A stretch of DNA of 64,000 bases from Brucellaceae bacterium (GTDB taxonomy: Bacteria > Pseudomonadota > Alphaproteobacteria > Rhizobiales > Rhizobiaceae). A program made the translations under genes and the position numbers. The notes under the pieces were generated by a model. It had not been told where the DNA came from, did not search any database, and was given only the letters and a program-made list of their open reading frames with translations. The stretch covers positions 91,429 through 155,428 of the forward strand of contig JACKJW010000004.1 of NCBI GenBank assembly GCA_020637755.1, written 5' to 3'. Each line of letters begins with the position of its first letter. Within the stretch, counting starts at the first letter, position 1. Below are positions 1-8,848 of this stretch, one piece after another.

Positions 1-675
1 GTGGTGATCCTGCTGATGCTGGCACGGTTTCCGGCCATGGCGATGGCGGAATCGCCGGATTTGCTGACGGCCACGTTCGTACTTGCGGGCCTGATGGCGC
101 TGGACCGCGGCAGGACCCTTGCCGGATGCGCCGCGCTGGTGCTGGCCGTCGCCACGCGGCCCGACAATATTGTGCTGATCGCAGGTCTCACCGGTGCGTT
201 CTGGCTTTGGAAACAACAGGCATGGCCCATGCTTGCCGGCGCGCTTGCGGCCGGGTTTGCTGCCTATTCCGGCATCCAGGCGGTATCGGATCATCCCGGC
301 TGGTGGCCGCATCTGTGGTTTTCGACCTACCATATCCAGGAAACGATGGAGTTCTTCCATCCGGACTTCTCGCTGAAGGTCTATCTGACCGGCTTTGCGT
401 GGAATCTCGTACGCGCAGCGTTCGAGAATTCCTGGCTCGGCCTCTATGCGGGAGGCTTGAGCGTCTGGGCGCTGGCCCATGCGGGGGGCATGCGCTTCAC
501 ACCAGCGCGCACGGCGCTGCTCGGGGCTGCCTTCGGGGCCATTGCGCTGAAGTTCATCATCTTCCCGCTGCACGACGGGCGCACCTATTTCCCGATCCTG
601 TTTCCGGCCTTGCTGATCATGCTGGCGGAGTTGCGCGACCGGGCACGCGCGCGCGCCAACCGCGTCAACCTGTAG
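1..675 (+). CDS. Polytopic membrane protein, C-terminal part; glycosyltransferase-39-like (cut by window edge)
   Basis: The reading frame is open from the first base to a TAG at 673-675, so this is the C-terminal part of a longer gene; the GTG at base 1 need not be the start. The 224 visible residues contain several hydrophobic segments separated by short polar loops. They end in an aromatic stretch (GRTYFPILFPALLIMLAEL) and a basic cytoplasmic tail. This pattern resembles the C-terminal half of GT39/ArnT-like lipid-linked-sugar glycosyltransferases. The catalytic N-terminal loop with its acidic residues lies outside the window, so the family call is tentative and no substrate can be named. 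Confidence 0.5.
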   Translation: MVILLMLARFPAMAMAESPDLLTATFVLAGLMALDRGRTLAGCAALVLAVATRPDNIVLIAGLTGAFWLWKQQAWPMLAGALAAGFAAYSGIQAVSDHPGWWPHLWFSTYHIQETMEFFHPDFSLKVYLTGFAWNLVRAAFENSWLGLYAGGLSVWALAHAGGMRFTPARTALLGAAFGAIALKFIIFPLHDGRTYFPILFPALLIMLAELRDRARARANRVNL

Positions 676-798
676 GGCCGGGCAGACTGGTCCGCCGGGC
701 AGGTCGCGCATCCCCCGCGCCATGTCGCAAACAGGTTTGCTGCCGGCAGGTTTGCTTCCTATCCTTGGGCAAACCATTCCTGTGGGAGCAGAACATCC

Positions 799-3360
799 AT
801 GGCAAAGTTTCCCGAAAGGGCGCGCGTCGTCATCATCGGTCTTGGCGGCATTGTCGGCGCGTCGGTCGCCCACCACCTGATCGGGCGCGGCTGGGATGAC
901 ATTGTCGGGCTCGACAAGTCGGCCATTCCGACGGATATCGGCTCGACCAGCCACGCGTCGGATTTCTGCTACACGACGAGCCATGACTTCCTGTCCTGCT
1001 GGACGACGCTTTATTCCATCGATTTCTTCGAGAAGCGCGGGCGCTATGCGCGCGTTGGCGGGCTGGAAGTGGCACGCGTTGGCGATGACGGCCGCATGGA
1101 AGAGATCAAGCGCAAGGTGGCCTCGGCCAAGGTCTTCGGCACCCGTGCGCGGCTTGTCGATGCCGATTTCATCAAGGAAAAATTTCCGCTGATCGAGAAG
1201 GATCTCGTGCAGGGCGGGTTGTGGGATCCCGATGCCGGTCTCGTTGCGCCGCGTTCGCAGACCGTCGCGGGCGAGCTGGTTGACGAGGGCGTTGCCTCCG
1301 GCAAGCTCCAGGCCTTTGCCAATACGCCTGTCGAGGACCTGATTGTCGAGAATGGCCGCATCAGGGGCGTGAAGACCCATCGCGGCACCATCATGGCGGA
1401 CCACGTGGTCGTCTGCACGGGCCTGTGGGGACGCCTGACCGCGGCGCTGGTGGGCGAGGACCTGCCGGTCATGCCGATCGATCATCCGTTGACCTTCTTC
1501 GGTCCGTACAATGAATTTGCCGGCACCGGCAAGGACATCGGCTATCCGCTGCTGCGCGACCAGGGCAATTCGGCCTACATGCGCGACACGGGCGACCCGA
1601 AGACACCGGAAGGTGGCCAGATCGAGTGGGGCTATTACGAGGAGACCAATCCCCGGCTCTGCCATCCGCGCGACATCCTGGAAAAGGAGCAGGCGCGGCT
1701 GTCGCCCTCGCAGCGCGATCTCGACATGGAGCAGATCATGGTGCCGCTGGAGCGGGCCATGGAACTGACGCCGATCCTGGCCGAACTCGGCTATCGCGAG
1801 AGCCATTCCTTCAACGGATTGTTGCAGGTGACGACCGATGGCGGGCCGTCGATGGGCGAAAGCCAGAAGGTGAGGGGCCTGTGGTACGCGGTGGCCATCT
1901 GGGTCAAGGATGCGCCGGGCATGGCCAAGCTGATCGCCGACTGGATGACCGACGGGCGCACCGAGATCGACCACCACCAGATCGACTATGCGCGCTTCTA
2001 TCCGCACCAGATGGAAGAGCAGTTCATCTGGGATCGCTGCACCGAAACGGCCTGCAAGGTCTACAATCCGGCCGTCCATCCGCGTGAACCCTTCTCCAAG
2101 GGCCGCGACGTTCGCCATTCGCCGTTCTACGAGCGCGAGAAGGCGCTGGGCGGCCATTTCATGGAACTGGGCGGCTGGGAGCGCGCGCACGGCTATGCCG
2201 CCAACAATCACCTGCTGGAAAAATGGGGCGACAAGGTTCCCGTGCGCGAAAACGAATGGGACAACCGCCATTTCTGGCGTGTTTCCAACGCCGAGCAGCT
2301 GGAAATGAGCGCCAATGTGGGCATGGTGAACCTGTCGCACTTTGCCATGTATGACGTGTCCGGCCCGGATCATGAGCGCTTCATGGAGTGGCTGTGCGCG
2401 GCCAAGGTGGGCGGCGACAAGACCATCGGCAAGGGCATCTACACGCATTTCCTGGACGAGAGGGGTATGGTGCGAGCCGACTTTACCGTGCTGCGTTTTG
2501 CCGACCGCTACCGCTTCATCGACGGGGCGGATGCCGGCAACCGTGACTTCCTCTACATGAAGCGCATGGCCGCCGATCACGGCTATGACGTGACGATCGA
2601 GGATGTGTCGACCAAGTACGTCACCATCGGCGTGTGGGGGCCGAACGCGCGGACCTCGTTGCAGAAGGTGGTGGCCGATCCGGACGGGCTGAGCCACGGG
2701 AATTTCCCCTTTGCCGCGATCAAGGAGATCGAAATCGCGGGCAAGACGGTGCTGGCCTTCCGCATTTCCTATGTGGGCGAGCAGGGCTGGGAGCTGCACA
2801 TGCCCTATGACGAAGCGCTGGCCGTCTGGGATGCGCTGCAGGCGGCAGGTATCATGGCTTTCGGCGTGGAAACCTATGCGAATTCGCGGCGCATGGAAAA
2901 ATCGCTGCGCCTGCAGAATGCCGACCTGTTGACCGAATACAATCTGATGGAATCAGGGCTTGCCCGCCCCAAGATCAAGGGAGACGACTTTGTCGGCAAG
3001 GCAGCGCATGCCGAATATCTTGCCCGCGATCATCAGCCGGCGATGCTGTGCACGCTGGTGATGACGGAGAACATGGACGCCAGGGGCGTCAAGCGCTACC
3101 CGGTCGGCACCTTGCCGATCATGGACCCGGACACCGGTGAAACACTGGTGGATGAACTCGGCCGCCGCTCCTTCACCACATCCATCGCCTTCGGGCCGAC
3201 GCTGGGCAAAAACATCGCGCTTGGCTACCTGCCGCAGGCCTATTGCCAGGAAGGCCGCAAGCTGATGGTGGAGTATTTCGGCGAGACCTACCCGGTGGAG
3301 GTCGCGGCCGTCGGCTACAAGCCGCTTTACGATCCGGAGAATGCCCGGCCAAAAAGCTGA
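799..3360 (+). CDS. FAD-dependent oxidoreductase/GcvT fusion, dimethylglycine or sarcosine dehydrogenase family
   Basis: The 853-residue protein has an N-terminal FAD-binding fold (GLGGIVGASVAHHL around residues 14-27) and a GSTSHAS motif at 48-54. His52 lies where related dehydrogenases carry covalent flavin. The second half (from about residue 430) is a glycine-cleavage T-protein/aminomethyltransferase module with its C-terminal barrel. Such fusions oxidatively demethylate dimethylglycine or sarcosine and pass the one-carbon unit to tetrahydrofolate as methylene-THF. The ATG is preceded by GGGAG at 784-788. Its place beside a GbdR-like regulator and upstream of a betaine methyltransferase region suggests dimethylglycine as substrate, but that is inferred from context. 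Related dehydrogenases act on several N-methyl amino acids. Confidence 0.85.
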   Translation: MAKFPERARVVIIGLGGIVGASVAHHLIGRGWDDIVGLDKSAIPTDIGSTSHASDFCYTTSHDFLSCWTTLYSIDFFEKRGRYARVGGLEVARVGDDGRMEEIKRKVASAKVFGTRARLVDADFIKEKFPLIEKDLVQGGLWDPDAGLVAPRSQTVAGELVDEGVASGKLQAFANTPVEDLIVENGRIRGVKTHRGTIMADHVVVCTGLWGRLTAALVGEDLPVMPIDHPLTFFGPYNEFAGTGKDIGYPLLRDQGNSAYMRDTGDPKTPEGGQIEWGYYEETNPRLCHPRDILEKEQARLSPSQRDLDMEQIMVPLERAMELTPILAELGYRESHSFNGLLQVTTDGGPSMGESQKVRGLWYAVAIWVKDAPGMAKLIADWMTDGRTEIDHHQIDYARFYPHQMEEQFIWDRCTETACKVYNPAVHPREPFSKGRDVRHSPFYEREKALGGHFMELGGWERAHGYAANNHLLEKWGDKVPVRENEWDNRHFWRVSNAEQLEMSANVGMVNLSHFAMYDVSGPDHERFMEWLCAAKVGGDKTIGKGIYTHFLDERGMVRADFTVLRFADRYRFIDGADAGNRDFLYMKRMAADHGYDVTIEDVSTKYVTIGVWGPNARTSLQKVVADPDGLSHGNFPFAAIKEIEIAGKTVLAFRISYVGEQGWELHMPYDEALAVWDALQAAGIMAFGVETYANSRRMEKSLRLQNADLLTEYNLMESGLARPKIKGDDFVGKAAHAEYLARDHQPAMLCTLVMTENMDARGVKRYPVGTLPIMDPDTGETLVDELGRRSFTTSIAFGPTLGKNIALGYLPQAYCQEGRKLMVEYFGETYPVEVAAVGYKPLYDPENARPKS

Positions 3361-3465
3361 CACAGCGCACGGGCAGCGGGCCGGGCACACCACCGTTGCG
3401 TTAAGTGGCTGTTATCACCATGCTGTTAGTGTCCGCCCACTGAGTACAAGTGTGCGGGCGAAGCA

Positions 3466-5862
3466 ATGACGAACAGTCCCTTGGGCCAATTCCGGGAATT
3501 CCTGTTCTCTGACTATGTCAAAAAGGCAACCGACAATCCCCAGTTCGTGGCGCGAATCCGTCAGGAACAGGCCGACGACCTTGCCCGGATGATCCCGCCC
3601 ATGGCGCTGGCCAGCGCGACCGGCGCGCTGATGATCACCTTCGTGATGATGACACATGACCGGCTGACGGCCTTGCTGGTCTGGTTCTGCGCCTTTCTGG
3701 TGCTGTCGGTTTTTGTGCGGTTCGGCCGCGCGGTCCGGCAGATGTTCGGCATCAAGCGGCCGCGGCGGACCTCGCAGCAGCGGCTCAACCTGCTGTCCAC
3801 ACAGATCCTGTGTGCCGGAGCGCTCTGGTGCGTGGCGCCGATCCTGTTTTATCCGGGTTCGGCGCCCGAGCAGCAGATGATCATGACGCTTGTTCTGGCG
3901 GGTGTGATGGGCACCGGTGCCATTGCCATGAAGGCCGTGCCCAACATTGCCGGCGCCTTCTCGGCGCTGGTGGCGATGGGGCTGATTGCCGGCATCGGCA
4001 TGGAAAGGGCCAGCGTCGCGCTGGCTGCCGTGCTGCTGATGGCCTTCTACTTCACCTCGGTGATGCATTCGGTCAACGAGACAGGCCGCATCTTCGTCGA
4101 CCGGCTCGTCAAGCAGTTCGAAATCGAGAAGTCGAAAGAGCTCTTCACCATGCTGTTCCGCGATTTCGAGGACAGCACGTCGGACTGGATGTGGGAGATC
4201 AACCGGGACCTGTCGATTTCCCATGTGTCGCCGCAGTTTTTCAAGGATGAGCGCGCGCGCGGCTTCCCGCTGCACGGGCGCTCGATCCGCCAGACACTGA
4301 AAGATCCGGCGGTGCCGGAAGCCCGTCGCGCCCATGCGCCCATGCCGCGCGCGTTGCTGGAGGCCCTTGCGCACCGCCGCCCGTTCCGCGATGTGGTGGC
4401 TGCGGTGCAGATCGGCGGCAAGTGGCGCTACTGGAAAATCTCCGGCCGTCCCGTCCATGCGGCCGATGGCAGCTTCCAGGGCATGCGGGGCGCCTGCTCG
4501 GACATTACCGAAAGCCGTTCGGCTTCCAACCGGCTCGAATTCCTGGCCATGCATGACGCGCTGACGGGCTTGGCGAACCGGGAAAATTTTGGCGGTGTGC
4601 TTGCGCATGCGCTGGAAGGGTTCCGCCGCACCGGCACCGGCTTTGCCCTGATGGCCATGGACCTGGACAAGTTCAAGATGGTCAATGACACGCTTGGCCA
4701 CCAGGCTGGCGACGAGGTGCTGGCCTGCGTGGCGCGCAGGCTGGAACGCTTCGCCGACGAGACGGTTACACTCGCCCGCTTCGGCGGTGATGAATTCTGC
4801 GTCCTTGTAACGGGCGAGGGCGCCGAGCGCCGTGCCCGCGTCATGGCCGGGTCGATCCTGGATGCGCTTGCCGTGCCGATGGAACTGACCAGTGGCAAGG
4901 TGGAGATCGGCTGCTCGATCGGTGTCGCCCTGGCTCCGGTTGACGGCACGGCGCCCGAAACCCTGCACCGCAATGCCGACCTGGCGCTCTACCGCGCCAA
5001 GGGCGATGCCCGCTCGGCCTTCCGCTTCTTTGAGCCGGCCATGGATGCGGTGGCGCGCAAGCAGCAAGAGCTGGAATACGAGTTGCGCTCGGCGCTACGC
5101 AAGAACGAGTTCGAGCTCTATTTCCAGCCGCTGGCCGATGCGCGCACCGGCGAGATCGTCTGCCACGAGACGCTGCTGCGCTGGAACAGCGAGAAATTTG
5201 GCCGGGTGCCGCCGGATGAATTCATCCGCATCGCCGAAAAATCCGGTCTGATCTGTGAAATCGGCGAATGGGTGATCCGCCACGCCTGCATGGAAGCCGT
5301 GAAGTGGCAGGATGGCTGCCGGGTCGCGGTCAACCTTTCACCGCGCCAGATGGAAGGGTTCCGCATTCTTGACATCGTGGCCTCGGCGCTGTCCGAAAGC
5401 AAGCTGTTGCCGTCCCGGTTGGAACTGGAAGTGACGGAATCCGTGCTGGAGGCCGATCCGGATCATGCGGCGGGCCTGCTGCGGTCGATCCGTGCGCTCG
5501 GCGCGCGCATTTCGCTCGATGATTTCGGCACCGGCTATTCGTCGCTGTCCTATCTGGTGCGCTTCCCGATCGACAAGCTGAAGATCGACCGCTCCTTCGT
5601 GCAGGGGGCATCCAACTCCAGCCAGAATCTTGCCATCATCCGTGCGATCGTGTCGCTGGCGCGCACCATGGACGTGAAGATCACGGCCGAAGGTGTTGAA
5701 ACGGCCGAGCAGGCCGCGATGCTGCGCGATGAGGGCATTGACGAGCTTCAGGGCTACCTGATCAGCCGCCCGAAGCCCGCTGCCCATGTGCAGGCGGAAA
5801 AGATTGCCGCAGGGACGCCCGGCGCTGCCCGCAAGCAGGCCACGCTGCGTCTGGTCAGCTGA
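3466..5862 (+). CDS. Membrane-anchored PAS-GGDEF-EAL cyclic-di-GMP protein
   Basis: The 798 residues begin with several membrane helices (about residues 45-205). A PAS-like sensor follows (about 225-345), then a GGDEF domain with the intact motif at residues 440-444. The EAL domain starts around 540, with ETLLRW at 568-573 in place of EALLRW, so the catalytic Glu is kept. DDFGTGYSSL from residue 685 and the TAEGVET motif are also intact. Both diguanylate cyclase and phosphodiesterase activities look possible. No RxxD inhibitory site is seen at the usual five-residue spacing before GGDEF. The gene stands alone and its 3' end overlaps the convergent regulator gene by 8 bp. Confidence 0.93.
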   Translation: MTNSPLGQFREFLFSDYVKKATDNPQFVARIRQEQADDLARMIPPMALASATGALMITFVMMTHDRLTALLVWFCAFLVLSVFVRFGRAVRQMFGIKRPRRTSQQRLNLLSTQILCAGALWCVAPILFYPGSAPEQQMIMTLVLAGVMGTGAIAMKAVPNIAGAFSALVAMGLIAGIGMERASVALAAVLLMAFYFTSVMHSVNETGRIFVDRLVKQFEIEKSKELFTMLFRDFEDSTSDWMWEINRDLSISHVSPQFFKDERARGFPLHGRSIRQTLKDPAVPEARRAHAPMPRALLEALAHRRPFRDVVAAVQIGGKWRYWKISGRPVHAADGSFQGMRGACSDITESRSASNRLEFLAMHDALTGLANRENFGGVLAHALEGFRRTGTGFALMAMDLDKFKMVNDTLGHQAGDEVLACVARRLERFADETVTLARFGGDEFCVLVTGEGAERRARVMAGSILDALAVPMELTSGKVEIGCSIGVALAPVDGTAPETLHRNADLALYRAKGDARSAFRFFEPAMDAVARKQQELEYELRSALRKNEFELYFQPLADARTGEIVCHETLLRWNSEKFGRVPPDEFIRIAEKSGLICEIGEWVIRHACMEAVKWQDGCRVAVNLSPRQMEGFRILDIVASALSESKLLPSRLELEVTESVLEADPDHAAGLLRSIRALGARISLDDFGTGYSSLSYLVRFPIDKLKIDRSFVQGASNSSQNLAIIRAIVSLARTMDVKITAEGVETAEQAAMLRDEGIDELQGYLISRPKPAAHVQAEKIAAGTPGAARKQATLRLVS

Positions 5863-6871
5863 CGGCTCCGGCCTTGGCCGCGGCCGGTTTCTTGCGGTCG
5901 GCCCGCTCCTGCTGCGGTGACTTGCCGTGCACCTCGCGGTAGCACTTGGAGAAGTGCGAGGCGGAGACGAAACCGCAGGCGACCGCCACTTCCACCACCG
6001 GCATGTTGGATTGCAGCAGCAGGTGGCGCGCGCGGTCGAGCCGGATTTCCAGATAGTAGCGGGCGGGCGAGCGGCCCATCTCGATGCGGAACAGGCGCTC
6101 GATCTGGCGGCGCGACAGACCCACTTCATCGGCGATTTCAACCAGCGACAGCGGCTCGCCGAGATTGGCCTCCATCAGTTCGATGATGGAGAGGACGCGG
6201 GCGTTCTGTACGCCAAGACGCGCGCGCAGCGGCAGGCGCTGACGGTCGGTCGAGGCGCGCACCCGGTCGGTCAGCAGTTGCTCGCAGACGGAATTGACCA
6301 GGGCTTCGCCGAAATCGCCAGTGATGAGGGCCAGCATCATGTCGAGCGAGGCGGTGCCGCCCGCACAGGTATAGACATTCCCGTCGGCCTCGAAGAGATC
6401 GGCATGGACATCGACCTTCGGGAAGGCTTCAGAAAAGCCCGGCAGGTTTTCCCAGTGGATCGCGGCGCGCTTGCCCGACAGCAGGCCGGCGGAGGCGAGG
6501 ATGTGGGCGCCGGTGCACATGCCGCCGATGGTGACGCCGCGATTGTGCTCCTCGCGCAGCCAGGCATTGACCTGCTTCGACACGTGGGTCTCTACCGACA
6601 AGCCCGAACAGACGAAGATCATGGAAGGCCGGCCTTCGCCGGTCATCAGGCGGCGTTCGGCTTCAATGGAGGTGGTGACGGCACATTCGACGCCATTGGA
6701 GGCGATCACGGTCTTGCCGTCCTCGGAGCACAGACGCCAGGAATAGACCTGCTTTCCGAGCATGCGATTGGCCAGACGAAGCGGCTCGATGGCCGTCGTG
6801 AAGGCGATCATCGAAAATTCCGGCACAAGGAAGAAAACGATGTTCCGCTTGACCTGGCTGGCCACAATCAT
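5855..6871 (-). CDS. GlxA-family AraC-type transcriptional regulator, GbdR-like
   Basis: The protein has an N-terminal DJ-1/PfpI (class I glutamine amidotransferase-like) sensor domain and a C-terminal AraC helix-turn-helix pair (VEIADEVGLSRRQIERLF and VEVAVACGFVSASHFSKCYR). This is the architecture of GbdR, the glycine betaine/dimethylglycine-responsive activator of Pseudomonas, and of related regulators. The start is taken as the ATG at 6871 (MIVASQVKRNIVFF), giving 338 residues, because homology should begin at the following FFLVPEFS strand. A TTG at 6937 would add 22 unlikely residues, although neither start has a well-spaced ribosome site. The adjacent dimethylglycine-dehydrogenase-like gene fits a betaine-catabolism role, which is inferred. 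Confidence 0.85.
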   Translation of the reverse strand: MIVASQVKRNIVFFLVPEFSMIAFTTAIEPLRLANRMLGKQVYSWRLCSEDGKTVIASNGVECAVTTSIEAERRLMTGEGRPSMIFVCSGLSVETHVSKQVNAWLREEHNRGVTIGGMCTGAHILASAGLLSGKRAAIHWENLPGFSEAFPKVDVHADLFEADGNVYTCAGGTASLDMMLALITGDFGEALVNSVCEQLLTDRVRASTDRQRLPLRARLGVQNARVLSIIELMEANLGEPLSLVEIADEVGLSRRQIERLFRIEMGRSPARYYLEIRLDRARHLLLQSNMPVVEVAVACGFVSASHFSKCYREVHGKSPQQERADRKKPAAAKAGAVS

Positions 6872-7063
6872 GCTCCCGTTGTGCTGGCAGGCCCTTCGGC
6901 CCTGAAATCCCGTGGCAGAGTCGACTGACTGAAACAATGGGTGCCGGTCAAGGGCCGCTCAACGCCTGTTCGGGATTGTCCTGTATCAAATCCAACCCGA
7001 GCGTCCAGTGCAATAGTCGCCGTTTGCAGTGCGTGTTGCGACATCTCAAGGGAGGCCAGGGCG

Positions 7064-8197
7064 ATGGCGGTAGCAGAACCTGCTTTCACGATGGGTATCG
7101 AGGAAGAGTACCTGCTCGTGGACCGCGGATCGCTCGAGTTGGCGCCTGCCAATGAAATGCTGATGGAAGAGTGCAGGGCGGCGCTTGCAGGGCAAGTCAG
7201 CCCGGAATTCCTGCAATGCCAGATCGAGGTGGGTACGCGGGTCTGCCGGACGGCGGCCGAGGCGCGCGATGACCTGCGGCGATTGCGGCTGACCATCGCG
7301 GAGGTGGCTGACCGGCACGGGCTGGCGCCGCTGGCGGTGTCGTGCCATCCCTTCGCCGACTGGCACAGCCAGCACCATACGGACAAGGATCGCTACAACG
7401 GGCTGGAGCGTGACCTCGGCAGCGTCGCAAGGCGCATGCTCATCTGCGGCATGCATGTGCATGTGGGCATTGCCGATGATGACATGCGCAACGACCTGAT
7501 GGGACAGTTCTGCTATTTCCTGCCGCATCTGCTGGCGCTGTCGGCCTCCTCGCCGTTCTGGCAGGGTGAAGACACGGGCCTTGCGTCCTGGCGGCTGACG
7601 GTTTTCGACAATCTGCCGCGCACCGGGCTGCCGCCGGTGTTTCCGTCGCACGAGGCCTACCGGCGGGCTGTCGATCTGCTGGTTGCAAACGGGATCATCG
7701 AGGACGGCACGAAGATCTGGTGGGATGCGCGGCCGTCGGACCGGTTTCCCACGCTGGAAGCGCGCATTTGTGATGTGTCGCCGGTGCTTGATGACGGCAT
7801 CGCCATTGCCGCGCTGGTGCAGTGCATCCTGCGCATGCTCTACCGCTTGCGGCGGTTGAACCAGCGATGGCGTGTCTACGACCATTTCCTGCTGAAAGAA
7901 AACCGCTGGCGTGCCCAGCGCTACGGGGTGACGGGCGGGCTGATCGACCTCGGGCGCGGCGAGATCGTGCCCTTCGGAGCGCTTTTGCAGGAGCTTCTGC
8001 AACTGGTGGCCGAGGATGCAGAGGCGCTGGGATGCACAGCCGAACTTGAAAGGCACGCATCCATCGTGGCGGATGCCGGAAGTGCCGGGCGTCAGCGGGC
8101 CGTCTGGAACGCGGCTCTGGCTGCGGGTGAGGATGCCGGGTCGGCCGGCCGCCGGGTGGTCCAGCACCTGATGGAGGCCTTCACCGACGGGCTTTGA
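7064..8197 (+). CDS. Carboxylate-amine ligase, YbdK/GCS2 family
   Basis: The 377-residue protein opens with the family motif TMGIEEEYLLVD and contains MHVHVGI and a WWDARPSDRFPTLEARICD segment, all typical of the GCS2 glutamate-cysteine ligase-like family. E. coli YbdK has weak gamma-glutamylcysteine ligase activity, and the physiological substrate of most members is unknown. The start is fixed by AAGGGAGG at 7048-7055, eight bases before the ATG, rather than by the longer open frame from 6941. It is divergent from the GlxA-family regulator with a gap of about 190 bp. It appears monocistronic. Confidence 0.87.
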   Translation: MAVAEPAFTMGIEEEYLLVDRGSLELAPANEMLMEECRAALAGQVSPEFLQCQIEVGTRVCRTAAEARDDLRRLRLTIAEVADRHGLAPLAVSCHPFADWHSQHHTDKDRYNGLERDLGSVARRMLICGMHVHVGIADDDMRNDLMGQFCYFLPHLLALSASSPFWQGEDTGLASWRLTVFDNLPRTGLPPVFPSHEAYRRAVDLLVANGIIEDGTKIWWDARPSDRFPTLEARICDVSPVLDDGIAIAALVQCILRMLYRLRRLNQRWRVYDHFLLKENRWRAQRYGVTGGLIDLGRGEIVPFGALLQELLQLVAEDAEALGCTAELERHASIVADAGSAGRQRAVWNAALAAGEDAGSAGRRVVQHLMEAFTDGL

Positions 8198-8243
8198 CCG
8201 CGGGAGACGCTGCCGGTTTGTGCCAGCGGCGTCCGGGATCGTG

Positions 8244-8378
8244 TCAGTGCCGCTCCAGGCAGGCCGGATAGCCCACATCGGCCTGCAATTCGCGCGGCAG
8301 GTTTTCCAGGATGCGGCGGGTGCGCGCACGGGCGCGGGTGGCTTCAAGGCGGCGCAGGGCGCGGCTCAATACAGTCAT
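8244..8378 (-). CDS. DUF1127 family small basic protein
   Basis: This 44-residue protein carries the DUF1127 pattern: a basic helix (LRRLEATRARARTRRILENLP) followed by RELQADVGY. GGAG lies about nine bases before the ATG. DUF1127 proteins are short, Arg-rich and abundant in rhizobia. Work in Agrobacterium has linked some of them to metabolism and RNA turnover, but the role of this one is unknown. A second member lies 229 bp upstream on the same strand, and a LysR gene is divergent from the pair. Confidence 0.8.
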   Translation of the reverse strand: MTVLSRALRRLEATRARARTRRILENLPRELQADVGYPACLERH

Positions 8379-8607
8379 GGTCTTGGCTCCGTCAGGCTCT
8401 TTTTGGTGCTGTTTCTGCTGCTTGCTGCTGTCAGGATGCGCCGGCGGAGGAGGGAACCGGCGCCGCCGTTCAGGGGCAAGCGTGCACTGCACATCATGGC
8501 GCTCCAATAGGCCTGTTCCATTTGCGCCGATATCGCAAAAACGACAGGCGATCCTTGCGGCACGACGCAGCGCAACATCGATGATGCGCCGCAACCAAAG
8601 ACCTGCC

Positions 8608-8739
8608 TCACTCCCGGCGGTAACCGATATCCTTGCGCAGATGATCCGGCAGTGCCTCGACGGAGCGTTGTGTCCACTGGCGGATGCGGGCGAGTCTCCA
8701 TGCGGCAGCGGTGGCGCTGATGAAAGCGAACAGTGTCAT
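8608..8739 (-). CDS. Second DUF1127 family small protein
   Basis: Reading the minus strand from the ATG at 8739 gives 43 residues: a hydrophobic start (MTLFAFISATAAAW), a basic helix (RLARIRQWTQRSVEALP) and DHLRKDIGYRRE, which matches the DUF1127 consensus at its C-terminal end. AGGAAGG lies about eight bases upstream of the ATG. It forms a tandem pair with the 44-residue member at 8244-8378. It is divergent from the LysR gene with about 110 bp between start codons. Function unknown. Confidence 0.75.
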   Translation of the reverse strand: MTLFAFISATAAAWRLARIRQWTQRSVEALPDHLRKDIGYRRE

Positions 8740-8805
8740 GGCGATGGTCCTTCCTCTTGCGATGAACCGAGGATGGGTCACGGCTATCTTTCAATCAAAC
8801 GAAAT

Positions 8806-8816
8806 GTTATGATAAC
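8806..8816. promoter_or_regulatory. Candidate LysR operator (short AT-rich palindrome)
   Basis: GTTAT-G-ATAAC is a perfect 11-bp palindrome in the region between the divergent DUF1127 gene and the LysR gene. It is AT-rich against a GC-rich background and lies about 33 bp before the LysR ATG. LysR-type proteins usually bind interrupted dyads in exactly this position, but binding here is inferred only from location and symmetry. Confidence 0.35.
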
Positions 8817-8848
8817 TTCTGTCAGAAAAATTGAAGAATGTGGATGCC

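Noticed and set aside
3415..5067. 550-codon minus-strand open frame opposite the GGDEF-EAL gene
   Set aside because: Composition (Gln/His/Arg-rich) and position show it is an antisense shadow.
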